From assembly GCA_031286975.1 (NCBI GenBank), contig JAITTM010000076.1:1-8456 (forward strand): a stretch of DNA of 8,456 nucleotides, written 5' to 3'. Both the position numbers and the translations under genes were made by a program. Below the pieces are notes generated by a model that was given only the letters and a program-made list of their open reading frames with translations, was not told where the DNA came from and made no database searches. Positions 1-6,238 of the stretch are shown in pieces; positions within the stretch are counted from its first letter, which is position 1; each line of letters opens with the position of its first letter. Source of the stretch: Coriobacteriales bacterium (GTDB lineage Bacteria; Actinomycetota; Coriobacteriia; Coriobacteriales; UBA8131).

Positions 1-684
1 GAGCTTCCATAGCGAGCGGATGGGCTCCCAGGAGTAGTATGCGTTGACAGGCAAAGCAAGCGGTTGTTGTTTGCGTGCGCGCTGCACGAACAGGGCTGAG
101 AGCAAGGGAAGCGCCATCAGACAGAGAGTGGCACCCAGTGGCGGCAGCACATCGATACCTATCTTGACCAGCGAGCCCAACATCATGGCAGCAAACACGC
201 AAACCAGAGCGCTCTTCACATCGAGTTTTGCGTAGAACAAGCCCCATTGCACGTAGAGCCACGCCATACCAAAGCCACCCAGCAGCGCACCAGCGATGGT
301 GGTGGCGGTTCCCGTAAAGGGAAGCGGCAGGCACAAGAACACCGATGCTACGCCCATGCCCAAAACGTTGAATCCGTTGGCGATCTGCCAACCGTGTGTG
401 GGCGAGGGAGGTCTCCTTATCGCTGTCACCACCACAACAAACAGCAGGAGCGAGAGCGCCAGATACAGCACAAACACGGGCGAGAGGGCACCATAGGCAA
501 GATCCCTGCGACTCAGCGCGCAGAAGATCCAGACATGCGGTGCCCAGATTCCCAGATAACTGAAACGAAAGGGTCTGAGCGCGGATGGCAGCTCAAAGCC
601 ACCGGTCTTCTTGGCAGATACAGGCGCTTCTTGTTGGGATACCTTGCTGATGGCAGTCCTCCTGATTGTTTTCTTGCACCGCAT
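1..684 (-). CDS. Polytopic membrane protein, probable N-terminal sensor part of a membrane-bound LuxR-type regulator (partial, C-terminus off window)
   Basis: An uninterrupted 228-codon reading frame runs off the left edge. After a polar N-terminus (about residues 1-37) come about six hydrophobic segments: 43-57, 66-89, 105-121, 126-152, 158-180 and 183-200. Short basic or polar loops such as RRPPSP separate them. The Trp-rich stretch around residues 141-151 (AWLYVQWGLFY) and the divergent position beside a Tat-exported flavoprotein reductase fit the membrane-anchored LuxR regulators common in Eggerthella relatives, which end in a cytoplasmic helix-turn-helix. That DNA-binding domain is not visible here, so the regulator identity is inferred from topology and context; a permease-like protein is the alternative. 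The only standard in-frame start found is the ATG at 684-682, with a poor ribosome site. A perfect AGGAGG at 663-658 instead sits 6 nt before an in-frame ATC (651-649), a possible rare start. Homologs would be needed to settle this. Confidence 0.6.
   Translation of the reverse strand, partial: MRCKKTIRRTAISKVSQQEAPVSAKKTGGFELPSALRPFRFSYLGIWAPHVWIFCALSRRDLAYGALSPVFVLYLALSLLLFVVVVTAIRRPPSPTHGWQIANGFNVLGMGVASVFLCLPLPFTGTATTIAGALLGGFGMAWLYVQWGLFYAKLDVKSALVCVFAAMMLGSLVKIGIDVLPPLGATLCLMALPLLSALFVQRARKQQPLALPVNAYYSWEPIRSLWKL
658..663 (-). promoter_or_regulatory. Perfect Shine-Dalgarno (AGGAGG) inside the start region of the membrane regulator gene
   Basis: On the minus strand AGGAGG is followed by six bases and then ATC AGC AAG in the reading frame of the membrane protein. 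The spacing is optimal for initiation at the ATC (codon 12 counted from the ATG at 684). AUC is a very rare initiation codon, so this is either an unusual start, a recent loss of ATG, or a coincidence within the coding sequence. Confidence 0.45.
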
Positions 685-903
685 TTTGCACTCTGCAGAA
701 TGGTAGCGCAAAGTGTCTGCCAAAATCTGCGTTTCTTGCAAAAACAGCACCGTCTCACTCAAATTCACCCCCTTCGTGTCACAGAAACCAGGGGCAGAGG
801 ACACCTTTGGGGCGCTTTGCACCACGCTGTGCGCGGAGCAAGATAGTCCCAACAAACTGCACAGGCAGGCATAAGAAATCGGACAACGTTGGAGGGAGCG
901 ATC
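685..903. promoter_or_regulatory. Divergent control region between membrane regulator and secreted reductase
   Basis: This 219-base stretch separates two divergently transcribed genes and must carry both promoters. No coding frame of its own is convincing. A weak plus-strand promoter candidate is TTGCAA at 736-741, 17 bases before TCAAAT at 759-764. It matches the bacterial consensus in only part of each hexamer and would give a leader of about 130 bases. Several TTGCA-type words occur (674-679, 685-690, 736-740), but no clear dyad operator could be identified. A regulator encoded by the minus-strand gene would be expected to bind here; that is inferred from gene arrangement only. Confidence 0.4.
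891..896 (+). promoter_or_regulatory. Ribosome binding site (GGAGGG) fixing the reductase start
   Basis: GGAGGG ends 7 bases before the ATG at 904. It favours that ATG over the in-frame TTG at 889, which overlaps the site, and over the internal ATG at 943. Confidence 0.75.
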
Positions 904-2799
904 ATGATCAAGAACAATGACGAACTGAGGGCAGAAGAGGCCATGCGCGCGCTGTTGGCCAAGGTCAACCAGAGCAAGCCGGTCAGGGCTTTGCAACAAC
1001 TCGACCGCCGCCAGTTCATTGCGGGTGCTTTGAGCGCTGGTGTGCTGGTGGCCTTGAGCGGTTGTGCACCCTCGAATGCGACAGATAAAGCTGCCAACAA
1101 CGCGGCCGCCACAGTGCTCAAGGCAGGTAGCTACACGGCGGAGGGGCAGGGTCGCAACGGTATCATCACCGTTACGGCTACCTTTGATGACAGCAAGCTC
1201 CTCTCGATAGAGGCAGAGCAGATGGAGTCGCGCAATATCGGCGACTTTGCCATCGAGTCACTGTCGGAGAAGTACATCAGCTCGCAGAGCCTCAACGTTG
1301 ATGCCGTGAGTGGCGCAACGCTGACCTCCTTGGGGCTTGCCACTGCCCTCAGTAACTGTTGGGAGCAAGCTGGCGGCAACGTGCAGGAGCTTTTGAGCAA
1401 GCCGAGCGGTATCGAACCTGCGCCCGCCATCAACGAGAGCGCCGATGTTGTGGTTGTGGGCAGCGGCGGCTCGGCTTTGGCTGCGGCTGTGACCGCCGCC
1501 GAAGCCGGTGCCAAGGTCATCGTGCTCGAGAAGATGGACATCGTAGGCGGCAACACCAACGCCGGTGAGGGCACGTTCAACTCACCTGACCCTGCGCGCC
1601 AGGAGCCCTTGGGAATCGAGGATTCATCCGAGAAGTTCTATGAGGACACCTTTGTGGGCGGCGACAGCGCTGGTGACCCCGAGCTGGTCAGGGTGCTGGC
1701 CAATAACGCCCTTGATGGCGTTCATTGGATGGAGGCACACGGTCTCAAATTCAACGATGAGGTCTTTACCGCCATCGGCGGCCTGTGGCAGCGCGGGCAC
1801 TCCGTCGCTGTTGAGAAGATGGGCGAGCAGGGTGGCTCCTACTATGTGTCCTGCCTGCGCGACAGCTTGCTGGCACTTGGCGGCACCATCTATACCGATG
1901 CCAAGGTCGAGGCGCTGGTGCAGGAGGGTGATGCCGTGGTTGGTGTCACCGGCACGCGCCCCTCAAGCGGCGCCACGATTAAGGTCGATGCCAGATCCGT
2001 TGTGGTGGCAACCGGCGGTTACGCCCGCAATGCCGAGCTAGCCATGGAGTTCGACAAGCGCGTGACCCCAACCATGCCTACCTCCAACGTCGCCTCATCA
2101 ACCGGCGACGGTCTGGTGTTTGCCCGCGCCGCCGGTGCCGGTGTGCGCAATATGGAGACCGTGCAGATCCACCCGCTGGGTGACCCGCAAAACGGCGGCG
2201 TGGCTACCTTTGTGGGCAACTGGCTGGGCGTTGAGGATTACGTGTTTGTCAACGATGAAGGCCTGCGTTTCATCCGCGAGGACGAGCGTCGCGACACCAT
2301 TGCCAATGCCATTCTCGACCAGACCAATGACCAGATGTGGCTCATGGTCGATTCGACCAACGTCACGCCCGATCGTCTTGAGCAGATTGACGACCTGGTG
2401 GCAAAAGGGCACAGCTACACAGCGACCTCCGTGGCAGAACTCGCATCACAGATCGGCGTGCCTGCTGATGCTTTAGGTGCCACCATCGAGAGCTACAACG
2501 CGGCAACGGTCGCTGGTGTGGATGAGGCACAGGGCAAGCTGCTGTTGGGCGATGCCTTTGACACCGCCCCTCTGTTTGCCAGCAAGCGCATCCCTACCAT
2601 CCACTATTGCATGGGTGGTCTCACCATCACTCCTGAGGCCAAGGTCACCAAGCAGGACGGCACCGTGATTCCCGGCCTGTATGCGGCCGGCGAGGTAACC
2701 GGCGGCGTGCAAGGTGGCAATCGCCTGGGTGGCAACTCCTTTCCTGACCTCATCGTTTTTGGTCGCGTAGCCGGCGCCAGTGCAGTTGCCAATATCTAA
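904..2799 (+). CDS. Tat-exported lipoprotein flavoreductase: FMN-binding domain plus fumarate-reductase-type FAD domain (flavocytochrome c family)
   Basis: A complete 631-residue protein. A long polar n-region leads to a twin-arginine motif (DRRQFIAG, R35-R36), a hydrophobic stretch and a lipobox (LSGC, lipidated C54), so it should be folded in the cytoplasm, exported and tethered to the outer face of the membrane. Residues about 73-157 are an FMN-binding domain with DAVSGAT (133-139); the Thr of such motifs carries FMN covalently, attached by ApbE. From residue 180 follows an FAD-binding fold with GSGGSA (186-191) and E209 after the second strand. The reductase core keeps H423 (QIHPL), R463 (ERRD, the proton-donor position), H567 (HYCMGG) and R607 (GGNRLGGN). 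Family members reduce activated C=C bonds of organic acids as electron acceptors. The loop after H423 is not that of classical fumarate reductase, so the substrate is open. There is no haem motif (CXXCH), so a separate electron donor is needed. It is divergent from the membrane regulator gene. Confidence 0.93.
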   Translation: MIKNNDELRAEEAMRALLAKVNQSKPVRALQQLDRRQFIAGALSAGVLVALSGCAPSNATDKAANNAAATVLKAGSYTAEGQGRNGIITVTATFDDSKLLSIEAEQMESRNIGDFAIESLSEKYISSQSLNVDAVSGATLTSLGLATALSNCWEQAGGNVQELLSKPSGIEPAPAINESADVVVVGSGGSALAAAVTAAEAGAKVIVLEKMDIVGGNTNAGEGTFNSPDPARQEPLGIEDSSEKFYEDTFVGGDSAGDPELVRVLANNALDGVHWMEAHGLKFNDEVFTAIGGLWQRGHSVAVEKMGEQGGSYYVSCLRDSLLALGGTIYTDAKVEALVQEGDAVVGVTGTRPSSGATIKVDARSVVVATGGYARNAELAMEFDKRVTPTMPTSNVASSTGDGLVFARAAGAGVRNMETVQIHPLGDPQNGGVATFVGNWLGVEDYVFVNDEGLRFIREDERRDTIANAILDQTNDQMWLMVDSTNVTPDRLEQIDDLVAKGHSYTATSVAELASQIGVPADALGATIESYNAATVAGVDEAQGKLLLGDAFDTAPLFASKRIPTIHYCMGGLTITPEAKVTKQDGTVIPGLYAAGEVTGGVQGGNRLGGNSFPDLIVFGRVAGASAVANI

Positions 2800-2813
2800 G
2801 ACCATTCTTCCCT

Positions 2814-2854
2814 CTGGGAGAAGGGCGAGCATCCTCCGCCCGCCCTTCTCCCAG
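2814..2854. terminator. Perfect 14-bp inverted repeat, probable bidirectional terminator hairpin
   Basis: CTGGGAGAAGGGCG (2814-2827) and its exact reverse complement (2841-2854) flank a 13-base loop. The hairpin begins 14 bases after the reductase stop and lies about 50 bases beyond the stop of the convergent nitroreductase gene, the expected place for a shared terminator. Neither side has a run of T, so it may rely on Rho or simply protect 3' ends. Confidence 0.7.
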
Positions 2855-2870
2855 CCTGTCGTAGCGCCTC

Positions 2871-2903
2871 GAGACAAAAAATGTCTGGGACGCCGCTTGT
2901 CTC
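2871..2903 (-). terminator. Possible second hairpin at the nitroreductase 3' end
   Basis: A 7-bp inverted repeat (GAGACAA at 2871-2877, TTGTCTC at 2897-2903) overlaps the nitroreductase stop codon. Six T on the minus strand (2881-2876) lie at the edge of the second arm, not after it, so this is not a textbook intrinsic terminator. Confidence 0.3.
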
Positions 2904-3672
2904 AGGGCTCAAGTGCGACGCTGTAGAAGTAGTCGTAGCCTTCTGGGGTGTCGGGCGGGGAGACTTCACGATTGATGGCGGCAAAGGTTCCCGCGTGGAC
3001 GGCGCTCAGCCACAGATGGCACAGTGCGATGCCTGCGTCGCTGTAGCGCATCGCGCCAAACAGCCTCTTGCCCACAAAACCGTCCTGCTTGATGTGCAGG
3101 CGCAGGGTCGTTGCATCGCCGGTGACCTTCCACGGTTGGCGATTGCTGGCAGAAGGCGCAAGGCGCAGGGCTTCGAGCAAGCCATCCGCCTCAGGCAGGG
3201 TGCTGATAGCAGGCAGTGCCTTGCGTTTGAACTCAGCAAGGCTGCCGCGCTTTGCTTCCTCGGCAGGCGCGCCAAAAGCCAGCATAACGACAAAGGGTAG
3301 GCCGTCGCAGGCGGCGAGTTCTTGAGTCATGTTTGGCATGCCCAGCCAACAACTGCCGTAGCCCTGAGCGCTAAACCAGAGATCCATCTGTTGGAGCCTG
3401 AAGGCAGCATTGGTCAGGGATTCCAGCCCGCCTTTGGCATACAGCGCCAGGTAGTGAGGTGATTTTGCAGAAACAAGACCTTTGATCTGGTGGGGACTCA
3501 CCACACTGAACGCAACCGCCAGCGAATCGTCGAGTGCCGTGGTGGCGCAGGCAACGCGCCGCACCTCTTGCAAGACCTCCGGCGCCAAAGGCTCCGGGCG
3601 GTACTTCCGCACCGACTTTCTCCAAGATATCGCCTGATACAGGCGCTCCAGCTCGTTGTTCTCAACCATCAT
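2902..3672 (-). CDS. Nitroreductase family protein, TM1586-like (two half-lobes)
   Basis: A 256-residue cytoplasmic flavoprotein. The first half has the FMN-phosphate-binding signature of nitroreductases (RKSVRKYR, residues 18-25) and GYGSCWLG (104-111). The second half opens with APSASNRQPW (172-181), a second flavin-binding-type segment. This order, a tandem of two nitroreductase-like halves in one chain, is typical of the TM1586_NiRdase family rather than of the NfsB type. Members are predicted FMN-dependent NAD(P)H oxidoreductases; the natural substrate is not known. ATG codons at 3672 and 3669 and a TTG at 3675 are adjacent possible starts. The ATG at 3672 is preferred, with GGGGG a few bases upstream, and an in-frame TAG at 3726-3724 rules out longer forms. 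It converges on the flavoreductase gene and is divergent from the radical-SAM operon, so it is probably transcribed alone. Confidence 0.88.
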   Translation of the reverse strand: MMVENNELERLYQAISWRKSVRKYRPEPLAPEVLQEVRRVACATTALDDSLAVAFSVVSPHQIKGLVSAKSPHYLALYAKGGLESLTNAAFRLQQMDLWFSAQGYGSCWLGMPNMTQELAACDGLPFVVMLAFGAPAEEAKRGSLAEFKRKALPAISTLPEADGLLEALRLAPSASNRQPWKVTGDATTLRLHIKQDGFVGKRLFGAMRYSDAGIALCHLWLSAVHAGTFAAINREVSPPDTPEGYDYFYSVALEP

Positions 3673-3730
3673 CAAAACCCCCGATACCTCGAATACCCTC
3701 TGTTTGAACGTGGCATCTCCATTCTATCAC
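3662..3730 (-). other. Possible 22-residue leader ORF upstream of and overlapping the nitroreductase start
   Basis: On the minus strand a perfect AGGAGGT (3748-3742) is followed after 11 bases by GTG (3730-3728), opening a 22-codon frame that ends in TGA at 3664-3662, just inside the nitroreductase gene. The strong ribosome site has no other obvious partner. The spacing is longer than ideal and the peptide has no recognisable feature, so this is only a candidate leader peptide or translational-coupling element. Confidence 0.25.
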
Positions 3731-3930
3731 GCGTCTGTCCTACCTCCTTTAGAAAGAAGGACAAGTATCCCGCGCCGTCCTTCTCACCAAGCTTCTGTCC
3801 AACCCTGTCCAGCCCTTCCCTTGACCTGCTTTGCGACCTACTAGAGTGTATCCACTATATGCGGTAGAATAGCAGGGTCATCGTTTTGTGATGGCGCCGG
3901 TTTTGTCTGTACGCGCAAAGGAGTACCTTT
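3673..3930. promoter_or_regulatory. Divergent intergenic region with weak promoter-like elements
   Basis: About 258 bases separate the nitroreductase and DUF2064 starts. TAGAAT occurs on the plus strand at 3865-3870 and on the minus strand at 3726-3721, each one base off TATAAT and each about 50-60 bases before a start codon. Neither has a good -35 at the right distance; TTGACC at 3821-3826 is too far from the plus-strand element. The plus-strand gene has a clear AAAGGAG (3917-3923) 7 bases before its ATG. The region also holds the 3755-3784 inverted repeat and several CTGTCC words. Confidence 0.35.
3755..3784. repeat. 8-bp inverted repeat in the divergent intergenic region
   Basis: AGAAGGAC (3755-3762) and GTCCTTCT (3777-3784) are exact reverse complements around a 14-base loop. 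The element lies between the divergent nitroreductase and DUF2064 genes, upstream of both, so it is better placed as an operator or leader-RNA structure than as a terminator. No T-run follows on either strand. Confidence 0.4.
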
Positions 3931-4797
3931 ATGACAACCAAGAGGCATGCACTGCTGCTCTTTAGCAAACCTCCCGTTCCCGGGCTGGTAAAGACGCGGC
4001 TGACCACCCAGCGTGGCGGTCCTTTCAGCGAGGCGGATGCGGCTGAGTTCTTTCACCGGTCGCTATTTGACGTGATGGAGCTCTGCTTGCAGGCCATCGA
4101 CCAGCTTGAGGCAGAGGATGCCGCGGCGCTGGCGGCTGATCCCGAGGCCACACGTCACAGCTACGACGTCTTTATCTCGACCACGCCGGCAGCCAACGTT
4201 GCCGTCATGCGCCAGACCTTTGAGGCGGCGGGGGGGTGGCCGCGGCCCTTTATCTACCTCGTTGATACGGGTGCCACCTTTGACGATCACTTTGACGACG
4301 CCTTCAGGCAGATATTCGACGCGGGCTACGACAGCCTGCTGAGTGTGGGCGGCGACATTCCCCTGATGCCTCGCGAGCACGTGATCAGTGGCTTTCGCTG
4401 GTTGCAGTACTTTTTGGAGACGAGTCCCGTTGGCGGCATCATCCAGGCACCGTGTCAGGAGTGTGGTGTGAGCATCATCGGCTGGACCGCCGCTACCCCG
4501 ATCGACCACCAGGGCGTGTATTACAACATGACCGGGCGTCCCGCGCTTGATGCCTACGTACAAAAAGCTGGGGAGAAGGACATCCCGCTGGCCTCGATGA
4601 CACCGGTAGCCGACGTGGACGATATGAGCGACTTCGCGCATGCCACCACCCTGGCGCGCGCCGCCCGCTACAGCCATCGCTTCCAGCCCGACCTGTACGT
4701 GCCCCAGCGCGTGCTCGACTGGATCGACTGGAAGGGCATCCGTGTTGGCACCCCGCCCAATGAGGATCGCGACTCTCGAGAGGGGATCGATGTCTGA
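3931..4797 (+). CDS. DUF2064 / TIGR04282-type GT-A fold glycosyl- or nucleotidyltransferase
   Basis: A 288-residue soluble protein. The N-terminal motif FSKPPVPGLVKTRL (11-24) is the nucleotide-binding signature of DUF2064 proteins. GGDIP (140-144), with D142 as likely metal ligand, matches the later G(S/P)DxP motif of this family, which shares the GT-A fold of MobA- and CofC-like nucleotidyltransferases. Some relatives are annotated as arsenosugar glycosyltransferases, but no arsenic gene (arsM, arsS) is present in this window, so that name should not be carried over. The protein is longer than the roughly 200-230 residues usual for the family, with an acidic Ala-rich insertion near residues 50-70 and a C-terminal extension from about 245. 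An AAAGGAG site sets the ATG. Its end overlaps the radical SAM gene by 8 nt, pointing to translational coupling and a shared pathway. The expected role is transfer of a sugar or nucleotide onto an unknown acceptor. Confidence 0.82.
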   Translation: MTTKRHALLLFSKPPVPGLVKTRLTTQRGGPFSEADAAEFFHRSLFDVMELCLQAIDQLEAEDAAALAADPEATRHSYDVFISTTPAANVAVMRQTFEAAGGWPRPFIYLVDTGATFDDHFDDAFRQIFDAGYDSLLSVGGDIPLMPREHVISGFRWLQYFLETSPVGGIIQAPCQECGVSIIGWTAATPIDHQGVYYNMTGRPALDAYVQKAGEKDIPLASMTPVADVDDMSDFAHATTLARAARYSHRFQPDLYVPQRVLDWIDWKGIRVGTPPNEDRDSREGIDV

Positions 4798-6238
4798 ACT
4801 TCTCCACAGTACCCGCGCGCTCTGCCCTGAGTGCCTTGAGGCGCTGCCCGCGCAGATAACGGCTGACGCGCAGGGCAAGGTATGGATGACGCGCGTCTGC
4901 CCCGAGCATGGTCAGACCAGCACCTTGGTGTGGCCCGATGTCGAGCACTACCGCTGGATCAGCTCGTTGGCGTTTGCCAAGGTCAAGCCGGATGCCCAGC
5001 ACCTGCACCCCACCAACAAACCCTGCCCTACGGGTTGTGGTATTTGCCAGCGCCATGCGCGCCGTCCCACCCTTGTCGAGATCGAGGTCACCCAGCGCTG
5101 CAACCTGCGCTGCCCCGTCTGCTTTATGAGCGCCGAGGGCAGCGACAGCGACGTGCCCCTGCCCAAGCTCCGTGAGTTCTATGAGAGCATTGCCACCACC
5201 GTGGGCACCCAGACCGGCGTGCAGCTCACCGGCGGCGAGCCCACCGTGCGCGCCGACCTGCCCGACATCATTCGCATGGGGCGCGAGCGGGGTTTTTGGG
5301 GCATCGAGGTCAACACCAACGGCGTGGTCATCAGCCAGGACAACGGCTACCTCGAGTCGCTCGTCGCGGCGGGGCTCACGGGTATCTACCTGCAATTCGA
5401 CGGCGTGACACCTGAGCCCTATCAGCAGATCCGCGCCGCCGACCTGCTGGCATGCAAGCTTCGCGCTGTGGAGCGCTGCCGTGAGGCGGGTGTGCAGGTG
5501 GTGCTCGCCATGACCATCGTTAGCGGCATCAACGCCCATCAGATAGGTGCCGTCATCGACTATGCGCTCGCCAACGTCGATGTGGTGGCAGGCGTCGCCC
5601 TGCAACCGGCCTTCACCTCCGGTCGCTTTGACACCCGGCGCGTGGTGCCCCTCACCATGGGCGACGTCATCTTCCTGCTGCAGGAGCAGACAGACGGCCT
5701 CATTCAAACCGGCGACATCTGGCCTTTGGGATGCAGCCATCCCCTCTGTGACACGGGCACCTTCTTAGTGGAGAAGACCGCGCTTGAAGGGGTCGCGCCC
5801 GTCCCGGCGGCTGGGGTGGCACCCGGCACCGCCACGCCCGCCGCGGCACCCGGCACCGCCACGCCCGTCCCGGCGCCCGCCGCGGCGCCCGGCACCAGCG
5901 CGCCCGCCGCGGCACCCGGCACCAGCGCGGCTGGTTTTCTCCCTATAACACGCGACCTCTCACGCGAGGACTACCTGGCGCTCTATGATCCTGCCTCGCC
6001 GCAGGGCTCGGTGTTTCTCGACGTGCTCACCAGCAAGGGCATCCCCACGGCGCGCGGGCTGTCCCTCATCATCATGAACTACATGGACGCCTACACCATG
6101 GACCTCGAGCGCATGGAGGAGTGCTCGATGTTCGTCACCATGGCTGACGGGCGGCTCATCCCGTTTTGCTCATATCAACTCACCAACTGTGGTGGCACGC
6201 GCGTGTATCCGCCCTTTGGTATCGAGAAAGGCCTGTAG
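4790..6238 (+). CDS. Radical SAM protein of the Mj0619 / tetraether-synthase-like family, with internal Pro/Ala repeat
   Basis: A 482-residue protein. The radical SAM cluster motif is CNLRCPVC (C104, C108, C111) and the SAM-binding GGEP is at 148-151. Extra metal-ligand motifs are C12-x2-C15 with CPEHG (C37, H40), a rubredoxin-like pattern; CPTGCGICQRH (C79, C83, C86, H89); and C315/C320 with C445/C460 in the C-terminal part. Together these match the layout I recall for Mj0619, with one mononuclear site and three [4Fe-4S] clusters. Mj0619 has been reported both as a pterin methyltransferase and as a lipid C-C coupling enzyme, so chemistry at an unactivated carbon is plausible but the substrate is unknown. 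The ATG at 4790 follows GAGAGGGG, overlaps the upstream stop, and restores the family N-terminus ahead of CPEC. Residues 335-382 are a low-complexity insertion between the CSHPLC segment and FLPITR, in a position that looks like a surface loop. Confidence 0.85.
   Translation: MSELLHSTRALCPECLEALPAQITADAQGKVWMTRVCPEHGQTSTLVWPDVEHYRWISSLAFAKVKPDAQHLHPTNKPCPTGCGICQRHARRPTLVEIEVTQRCNLRCPVCFMSAEGSDSDVPLPKLREFYESIATTVGTQTGVQLTGGEPTVRADLPDIIRMGRERGFWGIEVNTNGVVISQDNGYLESLVAAGLTGIYLQFDGVTPEPYQQIRAADLLACKLRAVERCREAGVQVVLAMTIVSGINAHQIGAVIDYALANVDVVAGVALQPAFTSGRFDTRRVVPLTMGDVIFLLQEQTDGLIQTGDIWPLGCSHPLCDTGTFLVEKTALEGVAPVPAAGVAPGTATPAAAPGTATPVPAPAAAPGTSAPAAAPGTSAAGFLPITRDLSREDYLALYDPASPQGSVFLDVLTSKGIPTARGLSLIIMNYMDAYTMDLERMEECSMFVTMADGRLIPFCSYQLTNCGGTRVYPPFGIEKGL
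5792..5935 (+). repeat. In-frame degenerate tandem repeat coding APGT(A/S)(T/A)PAA units
   Basis: Within the radical SAM gene, GC-rich units begin at 5819, 5846, 5885 and 5912 and encode APGTATPAA, a 13-residue variant with VPAP inserted, APGTSAPAA, and a shortened last copy ending in AG. The nearly 27-bp unit keeps the frame, giving a Pro/Ala-rich flexible segment (residues 335-382) with a related APVPAAG lead-in. Repeat slippage in this GC-rich tract is the probable origin, so copy number may vary between strains. Confidence 0.85.

Noticed and set aside
674..690. Direct repeat of TTGCAC spaced by 11 bases near the divergent region
   Set aside because: It falls at the start of the minus-strand coding region, the words are short, and no symmetry supports an operator.
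247..846. Plus-strand open frame of 199 codons in the left region
   Set aside because: It lies antisense to the hydrophobic minus-strand frame, has a basic, low-complexity composition with no recognisable domain, and has no ribosome site. The minus-strand frame gives membrane segments with natural codon use.
3891..3965. Short plus-strand frame (24 codons) overlapping the DUF2064 start
   Set aside because: No Shine-Dalgarno precedes it, and it overlaps the well-placed ribosome site and start of the real gene.
4063..4878. Minus-strand open frame of 271 codons
   Set aside because: Antisense shadow of the DUF2064 gene with no motif and no ribosome site.
4493..5740. Long minus-strand open frame (415 codons) opposite the DUF2064 and radical SAM genes
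   Set aside because: It is antisense to two genes with unmistakable family motifs, and its His/Ala/Gly-rich translation shows no domain. Long antisense frames are expected in GC-rich coding DNA.
5792..5935. CRISPR-like or mobile repeat interpretation of the GC-rich tandem units
   Set aside because: The units are contiguous with no spacers, keep the reading frame and encode a simple Pro/Ala linker, so this is a coding microsatellite-type repeat.
3931..6238. Arsenosugar biosynthesis cluster
   Set aside because: Only the DUF2064 family name suggests it. The radical SAM protein is not of the ArsS type and no arsenite methyltransferase is present in the window.
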